A stretch of 64,000 nt of DNA from Absidia repens. Its lineage: Eukaryota > Mucoromycota > Mucoromycetes > Mucorales > Cunninghamellaceae. The DNA lies in NCBI GenBank assembly GCA_002105175.1, contig MCGE01000030.1, forward strand, positions 248,001-312,000, in the 5' to 3' direction. The notes beneath the pieces were generated by a model. The model was not told the DNA's origin. It ran no database searches and was given only the letters and a program-made list of their open reading frames with translations. Shown piece after piece: positions 28,300 through 38,638 of the stretch (the first letter of the stretch is position 1; the number at the start of each line of letters is the position of its first letter). The position numbers and the translations under genes are program-made.

Positions 28300-29060
28300 T
28301 ACACTCATAGTTTGGTTTAGGACATTGAATATGATTATGAGGGAAGAGTAAATGATCTCAGGTGCTTGATAGGACATTCACAAAACAGCTACAATAGCAA
28401 CATTTTTAAATATATGGTTGATCAGAATACTATTAATTCAAAAAAAGGCCTATTTTATTGAGGCATATTGATAGACACCAAAACTAAAGACGAGGGTTCC
28501 ATTATAGCAGGGGATTCAATGGAAGGATCTATTGGAGAAAGAATGAGGGAGGCAGACTATCGTCTGATTTGAAGAATGGTCAATACGTACTAAGTTAAAA
28601 AGTCAACTGTAAAATGGGCGCTTATATAATGCATGGTACAAGGCAAAACAAATACAACAGTACCATGTTTTATTGAAGCATAACCACGGCCGACACTCAT
28701 CGAAGGAATGACGGTAGTGTAAAAGAGATCTATTGCACAAGACATGAGAGAGGCTAATGAGACTTTTTTCTTGAAGAAGTTAAGAGATACATATTTTATT
28801 CAGAAGAAGATACAACTTTGGACAAAATAGTACTAAACTAAGTTAATGAAGGTTCCAAAAAGCTAACTAATGGTGGTTCTAAATCCTGAATCCCAAATGA
28901 AAGGGTTTCCCAATGGATCTTGAAATTCCTGAGCTGAGACCCCTTTTATATTAGTCCTGTTACTATTCTAAGTCTAACATAGCCTTAATGAAGTTGAATG
29001 CTGAAGAAAAAAAGGAAGCGAAATAAATATGACTTGATAAAAATTCACGTGGGCGGGATT
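28300..29060 (-). repeat. Dispersed repeat R1, copy 3
   Basis: Inverted copy. Its right edge reads AAAATTCACGTGGGCGGGAT (about 29040-29058), the same edge as copies 1 and 2. The core AAATGAAAGGGTTTCCC lies near 28898 and TATTTTATTCAG near 28795. The submodule GGGATTCAATGGAAGGATCT lies near 28505 and the distal segment TTGATAGGACATTCACAAAA near 28365. Edges are approximate. Confidence 0.75.
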
Positions 29061-30439
29061 AGAAATGGTTTTAGGCCTCAAGGGACTTTTTTTCTTTCGG
29101 TGGATACAAAAAGGAAGCCTTTCTCTCTTTTTTTTTTTTTTTTTTATTTATCTTACAACATGATCAGCTTGGTGGGTACCTTATAATGATAGTATCTTTA
29201 AAATTGGGAGCACAGTTGTTGTCTTCTCTTGGTACGTTTTCAATCCAGATGGAGCAAGTCTACCTGGTTTTAGTTTATCTCCCTTCACTGTAGAATAGTT
29301 CGTCACTCAATGCAGGATAACTTACCCTATCTGATTGGAATCGCATATCTAACGTTATGGTTATTTTGCGACAAAGACATCTCACAACCCTGCACACTCC
29401 AAACTCACCTCTAATTACCTCATATGTACGGTAGATGGGTGTCATAGTATCATCATGAGATTTATTTAATTTTGTTTTCATGGTATATATTTACGTGTGA
29501 ATAAAATATGTCTTGTTTTTTGCATTTAGACTGTCTCCCATACGTTTAGTGTGTATTGCCGAAAAGGCGTACTCAGAATGAACAGTATAGTAAAACACAG
29601 TACGCGTGCGTGTAGAAAAAAACGATAGTCTGCGCAAAAAGGGATCAAGTGAGAGGTAATTTCAACTTACTGTACTGTTCTGGGTAGCAAAAAATAGGAA
29701 TCGGAAGGGTCTCTTGAATGGTTTATATGGCGGATATTTGGACTCCGCCTTCCCGTGAAGGACGCATGAAAATATGATAATTAAAGCGCACTGGAAAGCT
29801 TTGAAGAGAAAATATTGCTGAGTCGTAGTTGATACAGATGAGGTGCATTGTATACATTGTATATACTTACATTAAAAAAAAGTGCCATTCTTTTACTCAA
29901 CGATATAAACAAAAGTTAGTTTCGCACCCTGACTGTACTGTACTACAGAAAGCGACTTCGTGGCAAAGCTGGAAAAATAATGAATAAAATGCGCAGAGAA
30001 ATATTATATGTCGACTTGAACGGAATTCTCGACAATCAATGCTATTTTGTCCACTATTTCTTTTTGACAATATGTAGATTGCATATGCATAATGATAGGC
30101 GAAAATTTTCGGACTAGTCCTCTCACGCAGCCCCGTATAATTTTATATCATACTGTCATGCGCAATAAAAATACACTAGATCAATACATTATATACTATC
30201 TAATGAATATTATTACCACTTTGTAGAGAAGGTGATGCTTGCGTAAAGGTATTGATTGTTTGGTATGAATAATCGAGCAGAAATAGCACAGCCTCCCAAA
30301 GTTAATAACTTGGATCTGCCAACTAGTCGCTGAGACTCAGCAAGCAAAAACAGTGACAAAACTAGGAAAGATAACAACCGATCAATTATAAAGACACAGG
30401 GAAAATGTTGTGCTACTAAACTAGAAAGCAGATGTTTGA

Positions 30440-31200
30440 TAGAACATTCACAAAACAATCGACAATAACAGTATTGGTTACGATCAATGGTAAGAGGATG
30501 TCAATGAAAAGGCATATTTTATTTATTTTATTGACCAGTATTAAAGACAAACTGTCATCAGATTTTTAAAGCCCAGCTAGATTACTGTGCTAGAACGCAG
30601 TTGCTTTTTGCCGGCTTGCCTTTATTTTTCTTTTCACCCATCAATTCATCCAATTTTCTCATTTTTCCAAGTTAGCCCTGAGAATAAAACTGCTCGGAGA
30701 TTATTACTCCTGCACCCCACTGAGGCACATTAACTGAGAACGATTTATTTGTAGGTCATGGAAAATATCATTTTTCGCTGAAAATGAGCTGAGACCCCAT
30801 ATAACCCACTTCAGTATATCTTTTTTCCACCAATCAATGTGGTGGACGAAGTCTATTTAGTACCCAACCCATTTCTGTTTCACACATACGCACACGTCCC
30901 AGCTTTTTTTTTCTTGTTCATGTGTATCCATTCGATAAAAGAAGCAATGTAAATGTATGACATATAAACTAATGATGAAAAGAGACAAGCATATTTTATT
31001 GTGATGTAGCTGCTGTAGCTACAAACTATGACAAACTAACATTAAACTAGACTATTGGTGGTTCAGTTATGCTATGGTGAGGTTAATCTAACGGCGGTCC
31101 CAAATCACGAATACAAAATGAAAGGGTTTCCCCATGATATTTGTATTGCATTTTTCTAAAATGCCCCTGATTCAAATTCTAATACTAATCCAAGATCACC
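30440..31200 (-). repeat. Dispersed repeat R1, copy 4 (degenerate or interrupted)
   Basis: Inverted. The distal landmark TTTGATAGAACATTCACAAA lies at about 30434 and the core AAAATGAAAGGGTTTCCCCA near 31115-31135. The middle (about 30570-30960) aligns poorly, suggesting an internal deletion or insertion. Only about 110 bp separate it from the helicase fragment on its right. Confidence 0.55.
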
Positions 31201-31310
31201 ATTATTTCATAAAAAAAAAAAAAAAAAAGGAAAGAAAGGGGAAAAGGGAAACGACATGATAAATAAAAAAAGTTGTGCGGAGTATAAATATTGCCACCGC
31301 CTTCTTAATT

Positions 31311-31690
31311 AGCTGTTGAAGGGAGTTAATTGTGGAATAAAATATTCCATTGCAGTCAAAATTTATAGTAGACCGGAAGCCGGAAATTTTGTAATCCCAA
31401 GAATACATCTAATGACTGATGATGATGAATATCCTTTTGTCATGAAAAAAACTCAGTTGTCTGTGCGTCCTGCGTTTGCCATGACGATCCTAAGTCTCAA
31501 GGTCAGACACTACACGAAGGGGCAATTTACCTCAACGAACCAGTATTTACACATGGACAGCTATATGTTGCGTTTTCTCGAGCTACTAACCCGCAACATC
31601 TTCATGTCGCCATCCCAAATAAGACCAAGCAAACCGTTTACTCAACAAACAACGTTGTTTACAAAGAGGTTCTTCTTTTAAGTCCTCATA
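31311..31690 (+). pseudogene. Decayed Helitron-type (Pif1-like) helicase C-terminal fragment
   Basis: The frame starting at 31316 reads GNFVIPRIHL, DDDEYPFVMKKTQLSVRP and AFAMTI, matching the end of Pif1-family helicases in Helitron transposons (consensus IPRI, LPF, KRRQFPVRLAFAMTINKSQGQT). At about 31488-31497 the frame breaks by one base. The next frame continues SQGQTLHEGAIYL, EPVFTHGQLYVAFSRATN and VVYKEVLL, the expected helicase end. Only the last 120 or so residues remain, with no Rep domain and no upstream helicase motifs, so this is a transposon relic, broken and truncated. It lies between two R1 copies. Confidence 0.85.
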
Positions 31691-31845
31691 TATATATATA
31701 GATATAGATATATTCTACACATCCGCCTTTTTTTTACAGCTGAAGTCAATTACTTTTTCATGTAAACCATCCACTCTTTTTATTTGAATAAATTTGATAA
31801 TTTTTGTTACTATATGTATATATAATTTTTTTGATTGGGTTTCTT

Positions 31846-31914
31846 AGGGTGTGGGCGTAGGTGGTGTAGGGGGGGGGCGAGCAGGGGCGAGGCGGGTGGA
31901 GGGGGCTGGTTGAA
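31846..31914 (+). other. G-rich island, potential G-quadruplex
   Basis: A strongly G-rich stretch on the plus strand within AT-rich sequence. It contains G-runs of nine, four, three and five bases separated by loops of six, six and four bases, which meets the usual G3+ loop 1-7 rule for a quadruplex. It lies between the helicase relic and repeat R1-5. Confidence 0.7.
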
Positions 31915-31924
31915 GGATAATGGC

Positions 31925-32600
31925 AAATTCTAAGCTAAAAGATGCGGAGCTCATTGTAACAAGGACTCTAATAGAGGTAGCACAATGGATATTATTGGGA
32001 GATGTGAAGTATGGTTGCCACTAATATAAAAAAGTGACGGTAAAAAGGAATCTAACATACGGTAAAGACAAATAAGACATGAGAAATGGTACAAATGTAT
32101 TATCGTATAGTGAAGCACAACAATGGTCAACAACTAATGTAAAGGGGGGATGGTAGTAGGAAAGAAATCTATTATACAAAACATAAGAGAAACTAATGGG
32201 ATATGATTCAAGGAAGAAAGTAAAATGAGATATATTTTATTCTGATGTAGATACAAACTATGGATAAACTAGACCATATCTATATATATATACTATATAC
32301 ACTATATAACTAAGCTAATGAACGCTTTAAAAAACCCAACGAATGGTGGTTTGGTTCCAAATCCAGACTCCAAAATGAAAGAGTTTCCCCATGCATCTTG
32401 TAATCTCTGAGCTGAAAATCCTTCTAAACTAGCCCTGACACTAAACTAAGATTGCCATTACTTAAAAGAAGTTACATGATGTACAAAAAACAGATGGAAA
32501 GAGAGAAAATGAAAATGAAAAAGATAAAAGAAAGGAAAGAAAAAGGAAAAAATTGCGGAGGATACAAAAATAGAAAAATCACATGGATACGATTTGAATT
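31925..32600 (-). repeat. Dispersed repeat R1, copy 5
   Basis: Inverted copy with GAGATATATTTTATTCTGAT near 32228, the core AAATGAAAGAGTTTCCCC near 32374-32391, GATGCATGGGG complement near 32392, and a diverged right edge reading AAATCACATGGATACGATTT near 32577. Submodules related to the others fill 31930-32220. Edges are approximate. Confidence 0.65.
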
Positions 32601-32767
32601 TTCAGTGTCATTCATATTTTCCAAGGACAGGTTACCCTGTTCACCTTATCGATGAGCTAAAACATTGTTACACGTAGACATTGCATTTTGTCTTTAAATT
32701 TGACATATTAATCAAAAAGCCGATTTCCTTCCTTTGTTATTTATCCCCTTTTTTTTTTTTGTACGAA

Positions 32768-33277
32768 ATGTATCACACCAATCTTGCGCCTGTCCTGGCT
32801 GTATTGGTAATGATGCTAGTATCGTTCTGTCACGGCGATCTGGATTGTAGCTCTCCTCCTCCTGGATCATGTGCCTTTTACGCTGAATGTTTGGAATCGA
32901 AATACCATTGCGGTACTGCCGGATATCCTATTGGATATGGTCAAAAATTTTGTGAAGTTTTTGAAAGAGAAGCTGATAAGTTTTCACCTTCAGGCCAAGA
33001 ATTTTTATGGAACAATATGCAATGTCTCCAGCGTAGTTTGGTTGCTCCTTTTATCCACAACAATACACTAAGCGATTGCGAAACTTTGAAACAAACTGCA
33101 TTAGACAGTCACCCCAGCTGTTACATTGAAAGTGGATACTGTGATATTCCAGCAAAAGACAAGTTCCTCTTGGCAAAAATTGTCCTCAAAAATGATATCA
33201 CGGGCATATTCTGGAGCTCTGTGAAATTGGCTTCGGATGTTTCTAAAAGGTGTATTTCAGAAGGAAGAAACAATTGA
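32768..33277 (+). CDS. Secreted stanniocalcin-like cysteine-rich protein
   Basis: Single exon of 169 residues; the chosen ATG opens a clear signal peptide (about residues 1-23, ending VSFCHG). An earlier in-frame ATG (32681) would bury it. The mature protein has ten Cys. The pattern CAFYAECLESKYHCG, then FCEVFEREADKFSPSGQEFL, NNMQCLQ, DCETLKQTALDSHPSCY and GYCDIP resembles the animal stanniocalcin fold (CLE..C, C..F...GKF...G..F, CY...C). Stanniocalcins are secreted glycoproteins affecting calcium and phosphate handling in animals; a role in fungi is unknown, so none is claimed. One N-glycosylation sequon (NNT) is present. AATAAA lies at 33428-33433. Assignment rests on Cys spacing and motif recall, not a profile search. 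Confidence 0.72.
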   Translation: MYHTNLAPVLAVLVMMLVSFCHGDLDCSSPPPGSCAFYAECLESKYHCGTAGYPIGYGQKFCEVFEREADKFSPSGQEFLWNNMQCLQRSLVAPFIHNNTLSDCETLKQTALDSHPSCYIESGYCDIPAKDKFLLAKIVLKNDITGIFWSSVKLASDVSKRCISEGRNN

Positions 33278-34274
33278 TTCTACCCATTTGTCTTTTCATG
33301 ATAGCCGAACAAAATGGAATATTTATTTTCTACTGCAGAAACTAATATACACTGAACAGAACAGAACAGAACGGTAGTGCTTAACTATTTGATTTCCTGT
33401 ATATAGCGGTTTTAAAATACTTATAATAATAAATAATGGTAGCTGGTAATTTTGATGGAAAATGTTTCAGTGCTATCTGAGACAATTAGAGGTGTTCCTG
33501 GCGTGTGAAAATGGCCCAAGAATTTTGCACCTCTCTACGTTTTCTTTCTTATCATGAAAATCAATACGCTTTCATCTCCTTCATCGATTATTTAGTGCTA
33601 CTTTTTTTTTTTTTTTTTTTTTTACCTTAATTGCATATTATTCAATAACCATCATCACGTATTGGTAGTAAATCAATCACAATACAGTAGCTATGCAATG
33701 ATGCAAGTTTCTTTTACCAGAAGTAGAATTCTCTGAACAGAATGTACTGCACTCTGTCCAACAAATGGATATCAGTGACTCAAATGTATACTGCATAAGA
33801 CTCATCAGAAACACGACAAAGAAAACTACAGTAACTTACTACAATCCAATAACACACTGACAGTAGGTTGTCAAAGGAGATGACACTGCTGCTGGGATTA
33901 CTGAAGAAAATCGAACAACGCCAATACGTCCCTGATTCTACCCTTTATGGCTGGGCAGTATGATAAGTACACCGTACTGATGCCGGCATTCTTTTGAGTT
34001 GCTCACAATTTGTCTTGTCATTTTAATTAATACATAATTCTTGTTTATATAAATTGATTTATTCTATGCAAGACACTTTCCCAACCCCTTCCCTAATACT
34101 TAAGTATGAAAATACATATCTTTGTTTCTTAGACCAATCCATTATGCCATTGGCGATTCCGGTCGGACTTTAACTATTTTCTACACAAGCCACCGAATTT
34201 TGTTAAAGCTCTCCCGATAATTTTTTATTATTTCATTCTTTCTTTCCACTTCCCACCTCCCCTTTTTCATATAA
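33278..34274. other. Intergenic: stanniocalcin-like 3' UTR and RLP24 promoter
   Basis: Holds a polyadenylation signal at 33428-33433 and a T-run near 33602-33623. An AACAGAACAG short tandem lies near 33355. Nothing else recognised. Confidence 0.45.
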
Positions 34275-34935
34275 ATGCACATCTCTCGTTGTTACTTTTG
34301 CTCAGGACCTTGTTACCCTGGTCATGGCACCATGTTTGTCAGAAACGACAGCAAGGTAAATATATCATAAGATTGTTCCATAATTTACTTTATTGATACT
34401 CATTATCTTTTTTGGTGGTGTTTGTCATTCTTTGATCTAGACTTTCAGATTCTGTCGCTCCAAGTGCAACAAGAACTTCAAGATGAAGCGTAATCCTAGA
34501 AAGGTTCGTTGGACCAAGGCTTTCCGTAAGGCCAGTGGGAAGGAAATGGTTATTGTAAGTGATCGATCACAGGAGAAGAAAATTTTTGAATTTGCTTGTG
34601 TACGTCTATGTAGGTTGACATGAGACTAAACTCTTTCCCTCTTCCAATAGGACTCTACCTTTGAATTCGAAAAACGTCGTAATGTACCAGTCCGTTATGA
34701 TCGTAATCTCATGTCCACAACACTCAAGGCAATGAAGCGGGTCCAAGAAATTCGGGCCAAGCGGGAACGTGCCTTCTTCAAGAACCGTATGGCAGGAAAC
34801 AAGGAAATCGAAAAGGCAGACGACATTCGCCAACTGGAACAAAACATCGAACTCGCCCCTCTCGAAGCAAAGAAGAGGTACCAAGCAGCCAAGGTCGAAC
34901 AAGAAAAAGTGCAGTCTATGGACATGGAAGAATAG
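34275..34935 (+). CDS. RLP24: 60S ribosome biogenesis factor Rlp24 (L24e-like)
   Basis: Nucleolar placeholder for ribosomal protein L24 on pre-60S particles; in yeast it recruits and stimulates the AAA ATPase Drg1, which removes it in the cytoplasm. Exons 34275..34355, 34441..34554 and 34651..34935; 159 residues. The L24e zinc-ribbon start [18 protein letters not shown] is followed by [39 protein letters not shown] and [15 protein letters not shown]. The last motif, and the long helical lysine-rich tail to the acidic end MDMEE, separate Rlp24 from ribosomal L24 itself. AATAAA is at 35199-35204. Confidence 0.97.
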
Positions 34936-35350
34936 ATCACATCTCTTCTTTCTTATTTTCTACGTATTTAGTTATATCATCCCAATCCCCATTCAACCAC
35001 CATCTCTGTTATTTTTATCATTATCAACTTCGCCACTTCACTAGTGTCCTATCGTACATCAATCAATTTTTTGTCCCCTCGTTTTTATATTAGTATTTTT
35101 TATTCTTTACTTTCTCTTTTTTACCCCCTTTCTTTTTTTTCACAGCATTCATTTTTAGTTTTACAGTATCTTTATCTTATCTCTTTGTGCATAAACCAAT
35201 AAACAAAATTATTTACCTGTCTTTTATCTATTTGTTTATTTCTTGGTAATGTTTTAGTGTGTGCTGTGTTTCTGCGCTTGAGAGTTATGTCATTCATTAT
35301 TCCTGTTCATGACTATTGTTTGTTACCTTTTACGTCTGTTTAAGCTTGGG

Positions 35351-35381
<31 letters not shown>

Positions 35382-35636
35382 GAATGCCAATATATCCGCC
35401 GAATGACGCATGATGATTACTTTTTCGTTTGATGTTTATTTAGTTATTGTCTCTGTCTTTCATTAGCCTTTTTTTTTTTGCCCTTCGTTATACATTATAT
35501 TGAGAAAACATAAAACTTCCCGTGTTTCTGATTGCAAAAAATCTATAAAAGAAAACGCCTTGCCACCTTAATTTTATTTCCTTTTGCTTTGTCATTTCCT
35601 CCATTCTATATATATATTACTTATATCTTGATCATA
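34936..35636. other. Intergenic: RLP24 3' UTR and GPI-protein promoter
   Basis: Pyrimidine-rich 3' UTR, polyadenylation signal at 35199-35204, an uninterrupted T-run at about 35352-35381, and about 250 bp of promoter. Nothing else recognised. Confidence 0.45.
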
Positions 35637-36705
35637 ATGAAATCCACTATCATTACCTTGACTGCTGTTGCTTCTCTAGCTGGTTATTCAAATGCCGCTG
35701 TGGTAGTAAGTCCAGTTCATCACTTTTTAATTGTTTGCTGGTCTGATTTTTTTTTTTTTTGAAGTTCAAAGATCCTTGGTCTCAATCAAAATGGGTAATT
35801 TTTTTTTTTTAACAAGATATATTGCGATGACTTATTATCATTCCTAATAATAGAAAGCTGGAGAAAAAGCTGATGTGAAGTGGACCTCTGATCCAATTGA
35901 TTCTGATAAATTATGCGACATTCAAATGTTGAATGGGGACGCTACCAACTCGAAGTAAGCTATCAAAAACTACTGTATAAACAATACTATAATTCTAAAC
36001 TTCCGCTTTTATAGCATTGTCGCCACTGTGACTAGTCCAAAGAATCCAGTCAAGTGCGGCATTAATGCATTCGAGGTAAAGAAATAAATACGGATTGTCA
36101 TACCTAAAAAGGAGTTCAAACACCGCTTTATTTTGACAGATCGTTCCTTTGAATGATTTCAAGTCTGGAAAGTACTGGCTTCGTATCGGTCAGGCTGATA
36201 CCAATACATGGACCTACTCTGGTGTGTTTAATTTTGAAGGAAAGGGAAGTGCAGCCCCTTTAAAATTGGCTGGTATGTTTTTTTTTCTTAACCCCCCCCC
36301 ATTTGTTCGTTTAATTACCTCGCTTTAATTTTTTTTTATTTATATATTATAATAGATGGCACAACTAACTATCCCTCAGCCGAAGCACCCACGAAAAATG
36401 GAAAGAACGATAATAAGGGAGCATCACCTAAGGCATCCGGTACTGCTTCTGGATCAGCCAAAGCATCAGCCATGCCTAGCGCGACTTCTAGCGGCTCTTT
36501 GAAGTCCATTTCCATTGCCAGTGGTAAAGATCAAGCTCCCACCGATGCATCCAAGGTGGGAACAGTCAAGAAAGACAATACGAACGCCGAACATGAAAAT
36601 AAATCAGCGTCTGGTGCAGGGTCTGCGGTTTTCCAGCTTAGTCTTACTCACCATGCCTTGGTGATGGGCTTGACTTCAATTGCAGCATATATATTCACTG
36701 CTTAA
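35637..36705 (+). CDS. GPI-anchored cell-surface protein with Kre9/Knh1-like domain
   Basis: Exons 35637..35705, 35765..35794 (a 30-base exon), 35854..35954, 36015..36075, 36140..36272 and 36356..36705; 247 residues. Signal peptide about residues 1-20. The following 100 residues (FKDPWSQSKWKAGEKADVKW, CDIQMLNG, INAFEIVPL, SGKYWLRIGQADTNTWTYSG) look like the Kre9/Knh1 N-terminal beta-sandwich domain found in many Ser/Thr-rich GPI proteins of fungi. A Ser/Ala/Lys-rich linker follows, then a hydrophobic tail preceded by small residues (SASGAGSA), typical of GPI attachment. It is likely to sit at the plasma membrane or wall; a direct role in beta-1,6-glucan synthesis is not shown. AATAAA is at 36803-36808. 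Confidence 0.82.
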
Positions 36706-38638
36706 GCTCTGAATATCATCTCTTTTTAATTTATTTTATGACAGAATTATTATACATTTTATTTCCTTTCGTTTAGCTTTTCAGTTCTAATAATATTAAC
36801 TAAATAAAATAATTATCTATATTCAACAAGATGAATCAGTGAAGTACAAATGTACAGTAGTTTTTCGATATAGGCACCCATGATATAAGAATATTACTTT
36901 AATACAACTGAGCTCCACATTAGGTGTAATTTTTATTATTATTGGGTCAGCTAAACCAGTTTTATGGAAAAAAGTTTATTTAGCCAAGGCTAAAAATATT
37001 GTAATGCAGATAATATTACAGTAGGCAGCCCTAACGCTATGAATGGAAAAGTAAAATTACATTGTTATTGCGGAAAATATTATTTTTACTTCGACATGGT
37101 ATATATAGCATGACTGTGGACTTCTGGTACCGTCTTTTGTGTTATTTTTATCAAGATGAAGGAAAAATAGTGAGGGAAATGGTCAGAACTACAGTTCAGT
37201 ATGAGTACACAGAAAATAATTCCAACCCCGTCCACCTGATTTTTATTTTCTTTTTCCGCCTTCTTTTTTTCCACTTTTTTTTTCTTTGTCATTGAACTTC
37301 TTTCAAGCTTTGGTGATATCACAATAGTGTTAGGACTAGCTTAGAAGGGTTTTCAGAACAGGGATTATGACATGCATGGGGTAGCCCTTTCATTTTGGAT
37401 CCAGGCTCTTGAAGCATCATTAGATGACGTGGTGGAGCATCCATTGGTTTAGTTTAGTGTTAGTTGACTATAGTTTGTATCCACGATCTGAATAAAATAT
37501 ATCCATTTTTTCTTAACTCAATGAAAATGTCCTATTAGTCTCTCTCATATATTATACAAAAGATTCCGTTTTTTATCACCGTCCTGCTCTTTTGATCAGT
37601 GTTGATCATGTCTAATAGAACCTTCCGTTAAATCCCATGTTATTAGGAACCCCTAACCTTTAGTTTTAGTGTCTACCAATGTCTTTCAATAAAGAGTTCC
37701 TTTAAAATAATGTTTCTTATCCTTCAAATCTCACAATAATCTCCCTGACGGTGTCTCCAATAGATTCCTCAATTGTATTGAACCCTTCCTTCTTTAGTTT
37801 TAGTATCTGTCAATATGCTTCAGTAAATGATGTCTTTTTATTTATTGATTATACGCTGACCCATAAGATAGTAAACAATGTCACACTGTTACGGCTGTTT
37901 TTTCAGTGTTCAATTAAATATTTGCTACCAAACTCGCCTACTATGATCCCCCCTCCTTCCATGCCCCAGGAATTGATTGATAGCCTTAAGTTCGTTACTA
38001 TCAAAGGTAGCCATGCTCCTGCTCGACCAATCAGATAAAAGAATCTTGGTTCACTGCTTTCTGGCGTATGATACATTGAAATAAAAAAGAAGCCCAAATT
38101 AAAGTCAATTGAGCCCAAGGTGCCACCTAATAGGGTGCAAAATGACGAAGGAGTATATAATTCATCAAAGATCCACATATCAAATGACCACTTCTAGCCT
38201 CTGGCACACAATACAGTGTGATTTTTTTTTTTTTTTTGTTGGAAGTGAAGAATGTTAGACAATTACAACAATGATAATCGCCACAGACTCTCAATTTCAT
38301 CCCAATCCCGCTATTGTCATTAAAACGCCCATTTATACAGAAATCAAAAGTCAATAAATAAGATATCTGCTAAAATGATTGTACTTCAGTTTATTCAATC
38401 AATATAATTAATATACTATTTTTCTTTTATTTCGCTATTTTCCTACGTCAATCATAGCTAAGTTTATTAAAACAAAAAAATAAAAAATAAAATAAGCTTG
38501 TTTGTGTGTGTGCAGAATATAAACAAAGAGAAGTGTGCAGGCATGACTATAATACAAGTAAATATGAGAAATATACAATAAAAAAAAAAGGGAGATAATA
38601 AATATAACCTATATATCTAAATCATGGGACAAGAGAAG
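36706..38638. other. Intergenic between convergent genes, containing repeat R1-6
   Basis: Holds the GPI-protein 3' UTR and the NAD kinase 3' region. Sequence around 36850-37040 is AT-rich with possible transposon-like words, but no terminal inverted repeats could be matched. R1-6 fills 37230-38050. Confidence 0.45.
37230..38050 (+). repeat. Dispersed repeat R1, copy 6
   Basis: Same orientation as copy 1, with a diverged left edge (CCCGTCCACCTGATTTTTAT). It has the ATTGAACTTC tract, the core GCATGGGGTAGCCCTTTCAT near 37374, AATAAAATATATCC near 37491, and submodules with TTTAGTTTTAGTGTCT (37659) and TTTAGTTTTAGTATCT (37794). The distal part (about 37903-38178, minus strand) has an open frame similar to one in copy 7. 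Confidence 0.7.

Larger units (their letters stand above)
27165..32767. other. 5.6 kb gene-poor, repeat-rich block
   Basis: No intact gene was found. It contains repeat copies R1-3, R1-4 and R1-5 (all inverted), a decayed Helitron-type helicase fragment and a G-rich island, listed separately. Several CTGTACTGTAC-like palindromic words (near 29590, 29665 and 29935) may be remnants of small transposons. The left 1 kb (27165-28300), which includes the mannosyltransferase promoter, shows nothing else recognisable. Confidence 0.6.

Noticed and set aside
32600..32680. Possible tRNA gene on the minus strand (A-box and B-box-like words)
   Set aside because: The anticodon arm collapses into a five-base stem with a four-base loop, and no matching acceptor stem is present. 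At best it is a tRNA-derived remnant.
36850..37040. Possible Tc1/mariner-like insertion bounded by TACAGTAG words
   Set aside because: The outer sequences are not inverted repeats of each other and no transposase remnant is present.
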